A DNA stretch of 40,878 nt from Nitrososphaerota archaeon. Lineage in GTDB: Archaea; Thermoproteota; Nitrososphaeria; Nitrososphaerales; Nitrosopumilaceae. Each line of letters opens with the position of its first letter. Within the stretch, counting starts at the first letter, position 1. Positions 23,142-31,625 of this stretch are shown here, in pieces. The notes beneath the pieces are model-generated. The model did not search any database, was not told the origin of the DNA, and saw only the letters and a list, made by a program, of their open reading frames with translations. Location: NCBI GenBank assembly GCA_028866655.1, contig JAGWHQ010000014.1:1-40878 (forward strand). The letters run 5' to 3'. The position numbers and the translations under genes were made by a program.

Positions 23142-24877
23142 CGGAAAGTTCCAACGATGTATCCCGCATTCACAAACGGTACACTCTAACAACATTTACA
23201 CCTACATCACACTATGTATCCCTTGCAATATCAATTGCAGTTGTATGTGTAATAGCTGCAGTATCTTACATTGATTACTTCAAGTCTACAAATAATCTGT
23301 TTATTGCACTTCCTGTTACCATTGCTGTACTTGTAGCAACACAGCTTATTGACCCAAGATTACTCAAGACTGAATATTCAAAATCGATCCACATGTCTGC
23401 ATTTGGAAACCTATTGTGGCTTGTGACAATTCTTTGTGGAATTCTTGGAGCCTATGTATTTTCAAAACCTACACTATTGTTAGTTTACATAACAGAAGGA
23501 ATGCTACTACATGCAAGTTTCCGTATTGCAATATTTACATCTGTACTTGGGACCAAGCTATCAACTGCATGGATAATCTGTCTTCTCCAACCGCTTGCAG
23601 TCTTTCTTGCATTTGTACCAACCAACATGTGGGTACCAATGCTTACTGACCCTAAAGCAATTGAATATGGAGTTGTCTTTTGTGTACTTGGTTCTGCTTG
23701 GACTCTATTAAGTGACAGGATTGCAGGAAGTGGAAGATTATCAAGCACACATGCATTCTTGCAAGCATATCTTGCTGCATGGACAAACGATGATCCTGTA
23801 CCGATGGAGTCCTTAATGGAGAAACGCTCAGAGCCATCAAAGGTTGCAACATTTCAAATTTTATTCAAGACTACGGACAAGAACTGTAGACTCGTAATTC
23901 CTGACTTGCATCCGGGACCGTTTCATCCAATTGGTGGTAGCAACATCCCATATTTGATTTACAAAAATCTTGACTCGTCTGCAATGGTGATGCATAGCAT
24001 CTCTGACCATGCGCTAAACCTGCCATCAAAATCCCAAGTTGACCTGTACATTACCAGTCTTAAACAAAATTCAAAGATTCGAGAGGGTTCCATGTGTACA
24101 AAACCTGTAACGATACAAGTGAACAAGGCACGAACAACTGGGTTGCTGTTTGATAAAACTGCAGTCTTGATACTTTCACTATCTCCACATGGCATGGAAG
24201 ACATTCCATATCAGATAAAGTCTGATTTGGAACAGTACGGCATGAATCGTGGATATGATAAAGTGCTAATCGTTGACAGCCACAATGCGATGGGAAAAGA
24301 GATTGAGAAACTTGATGCAGATGATCTCTTGACTGCTGCAAAATCTACACTTGATACACTAATCACAAAAGAGACACTACCACTCTCGGTTGGATATGCA
24401 AATTCTGAGGATCTCAATTTTGAGGCAGACGATCTTGGACCAGGTAGAGTTGCAATGATGTGCTTTAAGATTGGAGACGAGAAATTCTTTCTTGCATGGG
24501 CTGATGCAAACAATATGCTAAACGGATTACGTGAAGAGATTGCAAACTATTTCTCAAAGAATGGATACAACTTTCTTGAGATATGCACATCTGATACACA
24601 TTACAAGGCACGAACTGCAAAGAACAAGCATGGATACTTTGAGTTTGGAAGTTTGTCAAAAGCACCTGATGTGATATCTTGGTTTTCTAATCTTGCCAAA
24701 AAGGCCGACCATTCCGCAACACCTGCATCATACGAGTTGCTAAAAAGCGAGACCCAGGTCAAAGTAATGGGTGGAAACCAACTTGAACTCTATTCAAAAT
24801 CACTTGATAATGCAATGAGAATTACCCAGGCGTTTCTCTTGATAACTACGGGATTTTTCATCTATACAATGCTCTAG
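23138..24877 (+). CDS. DUF2070 family archaeal membrane protein
   Basis: A 579-residue protein with about six or seven membrane helices in the first 200 residues and one at the extreme C-terminus. The large soluble part between them (about 215-560) has the family block DLHPGPFHPIGGSNIPY, containing two histidines, plus LSPHGMEDIPY, VDSHNAMGKEIE, and DLGPGRVAM, a set of His/Asp/Asn residues that could form a metal centre. DUF2070 is archaea-specific and has no assigned function. The open frame begins at a GTG at 23111, but the ATG at 23138 overlaps the Sec61 beta stop by four bases and is preferred. Coupling to Sec61 beta points to a role in membrane-protein insertion or turnover (inference). 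Confidence 0.87.
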   Translation: MTESSNDVSRIHKRYTLTTFTPTSHYVSLAISIAVVCVIAAVSYIDYFKSTNNLFIALPVTIAVLVATQLIDPRLLKTEYSKSIHMSAFGNLLWLVTILCGILGAYVFSKPTLLLVYITEGMLLHASFRIAIFTSVLGTKLSTAWIICLLQPLAVFLAFVPTNMWVPMLTDPKAIEYGVVFCVLGSAWTLLSDRIAGSGRLSSTHAFLQAYLAAWTNDDPVPMESLMEKRSEPSKVATFQILFKTTDKNCRLVIPDLHPGPFHPIGGSNIPYLIYKNLDSSAMVMHSISDHALNLPSKSQVDLYITSLKQNSKIREGSMCTKPVTIQVNKARTTGLLFDKTAVLILSLSPHGMEDIPYQIKSDLEQYGMNRGYDKVLIVDSHNAMGKEIEKLDADDLLTAAKSTLDTLITKETLPLSVGYANSEDLNFEADDLGPGRVAMMCFKIGDEKFFLAWADANNMLNGLREEIANYFSKNGYNFLEICTSDTHYKARTAKNKHGYFEFGSLSKAPDVISWFSNLAKKADHSATPASYELLKSETQVKVMGGNQLELYSKSLDNAMRITQAFLLITTGFFIYTML

Positions 24878-25533
24878 CTCTGCATCTCTTCTAGATTTCC
24901 GTAAAACTCGTCACAGAATGAATCAAGCTGGTGGATTGGAATTATTGGAACTTTATCGATAAACTGGACACTGTGCTGATATAATGTAACAATTGCAGGG
25001 ATTGCTCCTCTGACTTTGTGCTTTGAGACAAACTGTCTTGTTCTAATCACTTGTTTTTTGACTGCCTCATGCAGTGCAGACTGGGTCATGCTGCTCCAGT
25101 GCTTGCAGTCAATTAGTATTGCAACCTCAGACTTTATTCCAACCACATCAATTTGGATGCGGGGATTTCTCATGATGACATTTTTTGTAGTCTCAAAGTC
25201 TCGCCTTTCAAGAACCTCTGCTGCAAGGGATTCAAAGTCCTGCCACTCTAGCATGCGAGATATCTCATCAATTGGAGCACCCATGCTTATTGCAATGATA
25301 CTGGTCTTTAGCTTGTCAGAATCTTCAAACTGGATCTGACCTTCCTCAAATTTTCCAATGCCGTTTTGCATTAGATTGTCTAGTATCTCTTTTGACAAAT
25401 CTTCGCTTGTCTGAGTTGCCATGCTAAAATCCTTGACAGACAGTCCACCTGGAATAATTCCTGGAATTCCTTTTGCAAGCATTGCAACATTCAATATGTG
25501 AGTTTTATATTTCTCAAATAAAATACTTGCCAC
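24874..25533 (-). CDS. Mrr-like restriction-endonuclease-fold protein
   Basis: A 219-residue protein. The first 90 residues look like a winged helix region; the C-terminal part (about 93-205) is a PD-(D/E)xK nuclease-like domain with Glu101 in WQDFESLAAEVL, Asp129 in QIDVVG and Asp142-x-Lys144 in IDCKHW. This is the Mrr/archaeal Holliday-junction-like arrangement, and no methyltransferase is adjacent, so a repair role is as likely as defence. The frame continues to an ATG at 25572, but a GTG at 25533 has an AATAAAAATTT box about 23 bases upstream and still includes the first helix, so I take it. The 3' end overlaps DUF2070 by four bases. Confidence 0.82.
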   Translation of the reverse strand: MASILFEKYKTHILNVAMLAKGIPGIIPGGLSVKDFSMATQTSEDLSKEILDNLMQNGIGKFEEGQIQFEDSDKLKTSIIAISMGAPIDEISRMLEWQDFESLAAEVLERRDFETTKNVIMRNPRIQIDVVGIKSEVAILIDCKHWSSMTQSALHEAVKKQVIRTRQFVSKHKVRGAIPAIVTLYQHSVQFIDKVPIIPIHQLDSFCDEFYGNLEEMQS

Positions 25534-25550
25534 ATTGTTTAAGATCTTGA

Positions 25551-25561
25551 AAATTTTTATT
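25551..25561 (-). promoter_or_regulatory. TATA box for the Mrr-like gene
   Basis: AATAAAAATTT-type element on the minus strand, about 23 bases before the GTG at 25533. It lies inside the 5' extension of the frame that begins at 25572. Confidence 0.5.
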
Positions 25562-25582
25562 GCACAATACATTGGACCACGG

Positions 25583-25590
25583 TTAAATAC
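25583..25590 (+). promoter_or_regulatory. TATA box of the ABC importer operon
   Basis: TTAAATAC centred about 25 bases before the ATG at 25611; a leaderless start is expected. Confidence 0.6.
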
Positions 25591-25610
25591 AGTTCATTGA
25601 AAAACATAGC

Positions 25611-28070
25611 ATGAAGCTCATGCTAGTCTTGCTGCTAGCACTTTTTGTTTTAGGACCTGCTATTACATTTGGAGTCAAGGGAACAAACTTTGATGTGGTG
25701 CAGTTTATACAATATTCTGATGATAACACTGCAGTGCAAGAAGTTGAAAACGGCCACCTTGACATGTACTATTCTGCAATACCTATTGACAGACTTGATG
25801 ACCAGTCAAGACAGCACCTGAAGGTCTTCCAGTCTTCTGGAACAATCTATAGTATTTTGCTAAACCCTGCAGTATCTAACACACAATTTAATCCGTTTTC
25901 AATCCAGCAGGTAAGATTTGCAGTAAACTATCTGGTAGACAGAGACCTCATTGTAGATGAAATCCTTGATGGATATGGCGCTACAATGGTATCTGCATAC
26001 AAGCCATACGACCCTGACTATCTTCTCATACTGGGAGATCTCCAGTCGTTTAATTTCAAACACAATCCTGCACTTGCTGATTCTCTGATTACATCTGCAC
26101 TGGAACAAGCGGGTGCAAAAAAAACTGGAGGGCTGTGGTACTATGATTCAAAACCTGTTACAATTGATATTTTTATACGAAACGACGATCCTGTAAGAAA
26201 ATCAATTGGAGAGATTCTTGCATCACAATTGCAGGGCATGGGGTTTGCAGTGAAAAAAGATTATGGTGACCTGACCAAGGCATTTACAACTGTATATGGC
26301 TCAAACCCGTCTGATCTGAAATGGAATATCTACACTGAAGGGTGGACAATAGGAGGCTTTGTAAGATATGATTCTGTAAATACGGCGCAAATGTATTCTC
26401 CGTGGTACTCGAGCATGCCGGGATTTAACAATCCGTCATACTGGAATTTCCAAGACCCACAAGAAGATTCTCTATCAAAGGCAATATTTTTTGGAAACTT
26501 TACATCATATGAACAACGAGCCAGTTTGATAAACCAGGCAGTTGACAGGGGGATACATGATTCTGTTAGAATATTTCTTGCATGCAAGACTGACCAGTTT
26601 GTTGCAAACAAAAATGTTGATGGCATCATCAATGACTTTGGTGCAGGAATCACAAGCAGGTTTACGCCAATTAATGCACGGTCTGATTCTGATACGCTTA
26701 CAATCGGAGTAAAAAACATCTACTCTGGTGCATGGAATCCAATTGCGGGATTTGCAGATTCTGCAAGCCAGCAAATATGGGGAACAATATCAGATCCTGG
26801 AAGTTTCAAAAACCCTTACACTGGATATACAATTCCTGTGCGCTCTGACTGGCAAGTTGATGCCAAGGGACCGCTTGACAAACTTGATGTCCCATCTGAT
26901 GCAATAAAGTGGGATGCTTCAAAACAAAAGTGGGTCCAAGTTGGACCTGGTGCCACGGCAACAAGTAAAGTTACATTTCATCTCAAGTTTGGAAACTGGC
27001 ATGATGGCACCCCGATGGACATGAACGATGTCTTGTATGGAATCTATTTCTTGTACCAGTGGGGTGCAGACCAAACAAATGGTACCATGACATTTGATTC
27101 TGAATTTTCTCCCAAAGCAAACCAGGCTGCAAAGACACTCATAGGAGTGCGAGTAATTAATGGCAATACAATTGAGGTGTATCAAAATTATTGGCACTTT
27201 GATTCAGGCGAGATTGCAGACTCGGCTCAAGTGTGGCCTGCAATGCCATGGGAGATGATCTATTCTATGGAAAAAGCAGTAACTGATGGAAAACTTGCAT
27301 TTTCACGGTCAGATGCTGAAAGCAAAAACATTGACTGGATGTCATTACTAGTCCCAGATGATGTAAAAATAATAAAATCAAACTTGGACGAGTTTGCAAG
27401 TGAGGGTTCAATTCCTCCAGCACTTGCATTTGTGAATGACTCGAAATATTTTGTTACTAGATACGACGCATCATCATCATGGATTGCAGAGCATGGACAT
27501 GCCGTGATAAGCAATGGCCCATACTATCTTGATAGTTACGCACCTGATGCAAGAAAGATTACAATCAAGGCCTTTGACGATCCTACCTATCCATTTCCTG
27601 CAGGCTATTGGAAAAAGTTTGAACAGGTAAGCATGCCACAGATACTTGGGATTAACGTGCCAACTAGTGTATCACTTGGGTCCACCCTTGCAATTCCTGT
27701 ATCCGTTACGCCCAATGCTACAATTTACTATTACTTTACCAGTCCTCAAGGAAAGATGATTGATGAAGGAAATGTTACATTGGGGAATGGCTCTGGAACC
27801 ATTACTCTGTCATCTCAAAAGACCTCAACTCTAGACTTGGGTTCGGATGACTTGCAGGTGTTTGTGGTCTCTGATGAGGCGTACAAGCCAGACATGTATC
27901 ACACTAGCTTTCTTGTAACAAATGGTTCCATTCCACTTGTTGTATACAATGGTGTATCCAGCACTGGACAGATTGCAGAAAACTATGGGTATGTATTTTT
28001 TGGAATTATACTGGCAGGAATTGTTATTGCAGTGATATGGTATGTTATAAAAAAGAGGGGCAGATCATAG
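25611..28070 (+). CDS. Family 5 (oligopeptide-type) ABC substrate-binding protein with circularly permuted domain, membrane-anchored
   Basis: An 819-residue lipoprotein-like surface receptor. A signal peptide (about 1-22) is followed directly by what is normally the C-terminal half of a family-5 binding protein (about 27-350): NTAVQEVENGHLDMYY, QVRFAVNYLVDRDLIVDEIL, ALEQAGAKKTGGLWYY and RASLINQAVDRGIHDS. The normal N-terminal half comes after it (about 360-672): LTIGVKNIYSGAWNP, FHLKFGNWHDGTPMDMNDV and SNGPYYLDSYAPDARKI. A beta-sandwich (about 675-770) and one membrane helix (about 788-812) with a KKRGRS tail complete it. It should capture peptides or similar solutes outside the cell and deliver them to the two permeases encoded next. 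The next ATG follows its stop directly. Confidence 0.88.
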   Translation: MKLMLVLLLALFVLGPAITFGVKGTNFDVVQFIQYSDDNTAVQEVENGHLDMYYSAIPIDRLDDQSRQHLKVFQSSGTIYSILLNPAVSNTQFNPFSIQQVRFAVNYLVDRDLIVDEILDGYGATMVSAYKPYDPDYLLILGDLQSFNFKHNPALADSLITSALEQAGAKKTGGLWYYDSKPVTIDIFIRNDDPVRKSIGEILASQLQGMGFAVKKDYGDLTKAFTTVYGSNPSDLKWNIYTEGWTIGGFVRYDSVNTAQMYSPWYSSMPGFNNPSYWNFQDPQEDSLSKAIFFGNFTSYEQRASLINQAVDRGIHDSVRIFLACKTDQFVANKNVDGIINDFGAGITSRFTPINARSDSDTLTIGVKNIYSGAWNPIAGFADSASQQIWGTISDPGSFKNPYTGYTIPVRSDWQVDAKGPLDKLDVPSDAIKWDASKQKWVQVGPGATATSKVTFHLKFGNWHDGTPMDMNDVLYGIYFLYQWGADQTNGTMTFDSEFSPKANQAAKTLIGVRVINGNTIEVYQNYWHFDSGEIADSAQVWPAMPWEMIYSMEKAVTDGKLAFSRSDAESKNIDWMSLLVPDDVKIIKSNLDEFASEGSIPPALAFVNDSKYFVTRYDASSSWIAEHGHAVISNGPYYLDSYAPDARKITIKAFDDPTYPFPAGYWKKFEQVSMPQILGINVPTSVSLGSTLAIPVSVTPNATIYYYFTSPQGKMIDEGNVTLGNGSGTITLSSQKTSTLDLGSDDLQVFVVSDEAYKPDMYHTSFLVTNGSIPLVVYNGVSSTGQIAENYGYVFFGIILAGIVIAVIWYVIKKRGRS

Positions 28071-29123
28071 ATGGGATTTAAAAAATTCCTTGTCAAGCGG
28101 GCAATTACCATGTTTGGCGTACTGATGGCAACACTTCTTCTCACTATTGTTCTTGTTGGTTCCAACATGGATTCAATATCAAAGCAAAGCGCTGCACAAG
28201 ACATACGACAACAAGTGACAAGCAACAAGAGTCTTCTTGCAAGCTTCAAGACAACAGAACAACTTGATTCGTATATCAACAATCAAGTAAAAATGCGAAT
28301 CACTGCACTTGGACTTGACCAACCCTGGTACTCGCCGCAAAGAATCGGATTGTCAATGTATAAAATTTTGACACTAGACTTTGGTCATGCCAAGTTTCTA
28401 ACAAGTGATAGTGGCTCGTCTGATGTTAAAGATATCATACTTGAAAAACTTCCAAGGACCATACTTCTTTTTACAACAGCTACTGCCATAGTATCTGTCC
28501 TTGGAATATTTCTTGGGGCAGTTGCTGCAAGCAAGGTCAACTCTAAAATTGACAAGATAACATCTGGGTTTGCAATAATATCTAGCAGTTTTCCTGTCTG
28601 GTGGATTGGAGTCTTGATGATCTTTGTATTTGCATTCTTGTATCCAATATTTCCTGCAAGGGCAACACCTGATGTCTCTGCGTCAGACCCTGGGTATCTG
28701 GGCTCGCTCTTGTACCACATGGCACTTCCATTAATTACACTTGTAATCATTGGATTTGGCTCTTGGGCGTATCTGGTGAGAAATTTCTTGGTAGGTGTGC
28801 TCCAAGAGGACTTTATCATGGCAAAAAGGGCTGCAGGAATTGATGAAAAACGTATACTGTACTCACATGCGCTAAAAAATGCAGCGCCCCCGATTGTTAC
28901 GATACTTGCACTGAGTCTGTCTGGTTCCCTTGGTGGTGCAATAATTACCGAGGCAGTCTTTGACTGGCCTGGCATGGGCAGGCTATATTTTGAGGCAATA
29001 AGCGTTCTTGACCTGCCAGTGATAATTGGCGCAACCTATGTCTTGACTGCATTCTTTCTTGTCAGTGTATTTGTAGCTGATGTCTTGTATGGATACTTTG
29101 ATCCAAGGGTACGAAGACAATGA
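28071..29123 (+). CDS. ABC transporter permease, DppB/OppB type
   Basis: A 350-residue membrane subunit of an oligopeptide-type importer. An N-terminal helix (about 9-30) is followed by a roughly 90-residue outer segment and five more helices. The cytoplasmic coupling loop that contacts the ATPase is present: EDFIMAKRAAGIDEKRILYSHALKNAAPP, the EAA-type motif, near 245-275. It begins at the base after the substrate-binding protein stop (TAGATG) and overlaps the next permease by four bases. Confidence 0.93.
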   Translation: MGFKKFLVKRAITMFGVLMATLLLTIVLVGSNMDSISKQSAAQDIRQQVTSNKSLLASFKTTEQLDSYINNQVKMRITALGLDQPWYSPQRIGLSMYKILTLDFGHAKFLTSDSGSSDVKDIILEKLPRTILLFTTATAIVSVLGIFLGAVAASKVNSKIDKITSGFAIISSSFPVWWIGVLMIFVFAFLYPIFPARATPDVSASDPGYLGSLLYHMALPLITLVIIGFGSWAYLVRNFLVGVLQEDFIMAKRAAGIDEKRILYSHALKNAAPPIVTILALSLSGSLGGAIITEAVFDWPGMGRLYFEAISVLDLPVIIGATYVLTAFFLVSVFVADVLYGYFDPRVRRQ

Positions 29124-30484
29124 GTTTTTCACCGCGAGTAATATGGAAAGAATTCTCACACAGCAAGATTGGTATGACTGGAGTTGCAATTCTTGTTGTT
29201 CTTTTTTTCATGTCAGTTGTTGCATTTGTTACCATTCCACTAGACAGTTTTAAAACATGGAACGACCCTGCAAGTTGGTTGCTGTATCCGAAATCTGCCC
29301 AGCCAGCATGGATAAATTATTTCCAGTCTGAAAAAATTCCCGAACATTTGATTTTGTCTCCCATTGTGTCATCGCAACAGCTTGGCACTGTCAATGTTGT
29401 CACAAATTCATTTGCAGTAAATTACCAGTATGATGGTTTTCCAAGTGATTTTATCTATCAATATGCCGCAAAATATGGTGGCTCACCACTGTTACAAATA
29501 TCTGTGACAAGACCTGATGGGATAGTTTTGCATCTTGTATCAACTTCGCTTCCATTTGCAAGTGGCGATGTTACATACAGCAGCATGATATTTTCAACAC
29601 AAAATATTATACAAAAAAATATTGCAGACAAGAAAGCACGATATGCATTTCCACTTGATGGTATCTCCTCTGAGAAAATTATCTTTTCAAAACTTGATGA
29701 AAATACAATTCTCAAGGGAGAGTATGTATTTCATATAAATCTCTATGATGTATCCGGAAAACCTGTGCTGGAGCAATCACGTCTGATTCTTGGGGGCCAA
29801 GTATATGGAATCATGGGAACAGATGAGCTACGACGAGACCTGTCCATTGGACTGCTTTGGGGAACACCTCTTGCACTATTCATAGGAATTACAGTATCAA
29901 TTGGCTCTGTAGTAATTGGCCTGATTTACGGTGTCTATGCTGGCTACAAGGGAAAGGCAACAGATGAGGTATTGATGCGCTTCAATGACATCATCTATGC
30001 CATGCCTGCACTACCTCTACTGATTATCCTTGCAGTGACAATTGGAAACAGCATATTTCTGATGGTAGGATTTCTAGTGATATTTGGCTGGGTTGGAATA
30101 GCAAAGGTCTCAAGAAGCATGGCCATGCAGATAAAGACACTACAATATGTCGAGGCAGCACAACTCATGGGCCAGAAAAATCACAAGATTATTTTCAAAC
30201 ATATTTTGCCACAACTTTTGCCATATGCATTTGCAAGCATTGCAATATCTGTACCAGGTGCAATCACTACTGAAGCGGGCCTGAGTTTTCTGGGTCTTGG
30301 CGATCCCACTTTTCCAACATGGGGTCAGATACTCCATGATGCAAGCTCTTACAGTGCAGCAGCTCGTGGGATGTGGTGGTGGATATTACCCCCTGGCATC
30401 CTGATTGCAGTGACAGGTCTTGCGTTTGTGTTTATGGGCCACGCAATGGATGGCATTGTAAACCCTAAGCTTCGACAGCGTTGA
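29120..30484 (+). CDS. ABC transporter permease, DppC/OppC type, with long extracellular insert
   Basis: A 454-residue membrane subunit; family members are usually about 300. Helix 1 (about 18-39) is followed by an insert of about 190 residues before the conserved GTDELRRDLSIGLLWG (from about 231), predicted to be outside the cell and beta-rich. The EAA coupling loop VEAAQLMGQKNHKIIFKHILPQ and the closing EAGLSFLGLGDPTFPTWG are typical of DppC. The insert could dock the membrane-tethered binding protein (inference). No ATP-binding subunit follows; the next genes are on the opposite strand. The 3' end overlaps the convergent 30465-30791 gene by 20 bases. Confidence 0.92.
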   Translation: MSFSPRVIWKEFSHSKIGMTGVAILVVLFFMSVVAFVTIPLDSFKTWNDPASWLLYPKSAQPAWINYFQSEKIPEHLILSPIVSSQQLGTVNVVTNSFAVNYQYDGFPSDFIYQYAAKYGGSPLLQISVTRPDGIVLHLVSTSLPFASGDVTYSSMIFSTQNIIQKNIADKKARYAFPLDGISSEKIIFSKLDENTILKGEYVFHINLYDVSGKPVLEQSRLILGGQVYGIMGTDELRRDLSIGLLWGTPLALFIGITVSIGSVVIGLIYGVYAGYKGKATDEVLMRFNDIIYAMPALPLLIILAVTIGNSIFLMVGFLVIFGWVGIAKVSRSMAMQIKTLQYVEAAQLMGQKNHKIIFKHILPQLLPYAFASIAISVPGAITTEAGLSFLGLGDPTFPTWGQILHDASSYSAAARGMWWWILPPGILIAVTGLAFVFMGHAMDGIVNPKLRQR

Positions 30485-30791
30485 ACTGGCGAATTATCTT
30501 GATGGTGTCATCTGATAATCGAATTGTATAGGCTGCGGCATTTGGGTCAGTTGACTGGGCAAGTATTTCTGCAAACTGGGTCTTGTCTTTTCCTCGCTGA
30601 TACATTCCGCCAGTCTCTTTTATGCACAATGGAAACTTTTGCAGTTTCAACCCGTTCTGGAATAAATGAGCAATGAATTTTTTATAATTTTCAGGCAAGT
30701 ACCAGTCTGCATTTTTTTCCTCGCATGTCATTATCCATGTATCAATTGTATTTTGGAATAATGCCTTGCTCCTTAATTCTTCAAGGGTCAT
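30465..30791 (-). CDS. Small conserved-looking protein of unknown function
   Basis: A 108-residue soluble protein without recognisable domain; helical at the N-terminus (LEELRSKALFQNTIDTWI) with a Trp/Tyr-rich middle and strands towards the C-terminus. It begins ten bases after the stop of the zinc-ribbon membrane gene at 30802 and probably shares its transcript. A 12-base palindrome ACTTTTAAAAGT (30798-30809) spans the junction and includes that stop codon. The last 20 bases overlap the end of the DppC-type permease on the other strand. Confidence 0.72.
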   Translation of the reverse strand: MTLEELRSKALFQNTIDTWIMTCEEKNADWYLPENYKKFIAHLFQNGLKLQKFPLCIKETGGMYQRGKDKTQFAEILAQSTDPNAAAYTIRLSDDTIKIIRQFNAVEA

Positions 30792-30801
30792 CTTTTTACT
30801 T

Positions 30802-31125
30802 TTAAAAGTCTGCTCGCTTCATCTTGGAGCCGCATCGTGGGCACATTCCGCCCTTGTATCTATTGTTGCATGCAAGACAGATGTATCTGACTCCTTGATT
30901 CTGTCCGAAAAATCCTCCGCCGCCAACACCTGCATCTGAGCCCATTCCGCCCATGCGCTTGATAGACCTGTTTCTTAGAACTAATGGGAAGATTATGAAT
31001 ACTGCCAGTGCAATTGCCACTCCTGAGAATGGAGGCCAGTTAAGGTATGATGCAAGCAACTGGATGCCGATGCTAAACGCCAAAGAGCCAAAAAGGAATA
31101 CAAGATAGGTTTTGTAATTAATCAA
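30802..31125 (-). CDS. Two-helix membrane protein with C-terminal zinc ribbon
   Basis: A 107-residue protein with helices at about 5-25 and 33-50, a Gly-rich linker (59-75) and a zinc ribbon, Cys83-x2-Cys86 and Cys95-x2-Cys98, followed by a basic tail. It has the same plan as the protein at 11117-11356. It starts with TTG at 31125; an AATTTATAAG box about 29 bases upstream supports this. Function unknown. It heads a likely two-gene unit with 30465-30791. Confidence 0.82.
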   Translation of the reverse strand: MINYKTYLVFLFGSLAFSIGIQLLASYLNWPPFSGVAIALAVFIIFPLVLRNRSIKRMGGMGSDAGVGGGGFFGQNQGVRYICLACNNRYKGGMCPRCGSKMKRADF

Positions 31126-31167
31126 CGCTAATGGTTACATCAAAAAGCTTATAAATTTTTGTCAGGA

Positions 31168-31596
31168 TTAATCCGAACTAATCGATGTTTCAAGCAGGTT
31201 GCCATCACGATCGTAGGCAAAAATGTCACCGTCTTCATACGGTGATTGTATGATAATTGATACAAAGCCAAAAAAGTTGTGCAAATCGGTGACTGATGGT
31301 CTTGCGACACCTGATGGATGCGAATGCACTGTTCCTATGTAGCTTGTATCAAGTGGAAGAAAAGAATGTGGAAATCCTGCAAATGTGGGGCCTGTGTGGA
31401 AGAACGGTGGAATTACTAATCCATCTACTGTTACCTGTCCCTTTCTTGACTTGCCCTTGAGTATCAGTATGCACTCGTTTGGATGATTCATTTTACAATA
31501 TGATAGAATACTGTCTCGAATGTCTTTTTTTATCGTTATATTTCGTTTGAGTTTTTCTTTCTTGAAGAAGATCAACTGGAAACTTATCCGTATCAC
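31168..31596 (-). CDS. JAMM/MPN+ (Mov34/JAB) metalloprotease-like protein
   Basis: A 142-residue single-domain protein. The complete JAMM zinc site is present: Glu41 in NECILILKG, His91 and His93 in HSHPSGVARPSVTD, with Ser101 and Asp104 at the right spacing (H-x-H-x7-S-x2-D). JAMM enzymes hydrolyse isopeptide bonds to ubiquitin-like proteins; archaeal forms remove SAMP-type modifiers or process sulfur-carrier proteins. No modifier or E1-like gene is in the window. GTG at 31596 is chosen because a CATATATCT box lies about 25 bases upstream. Confidence 0.92.
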   Translation of the reverse strand: MIRISFQLIFFKKEKLKRNITIKKDIRDSILSYCKMNHPNECILILKGKSRKGQVTVDGLVIPPFFHTGPTFAGFPHSFLPLDTSYIGTVHSHPSGVARPSVTDLHNFFGFVSIIIQSPYEDGDIFAYDRDGNLLETSISSD

Positions 31597-31625
31597 GCGC
31601 TAATTAATCTTCAATAGATATATGA

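Noticed and set aside
24874-25572. Restriction-modification system around the Mrr-like gene
   Set aside because: No methyltransferase or specificity gene; neighbours are Sec/DUF2070 and an importer operon.
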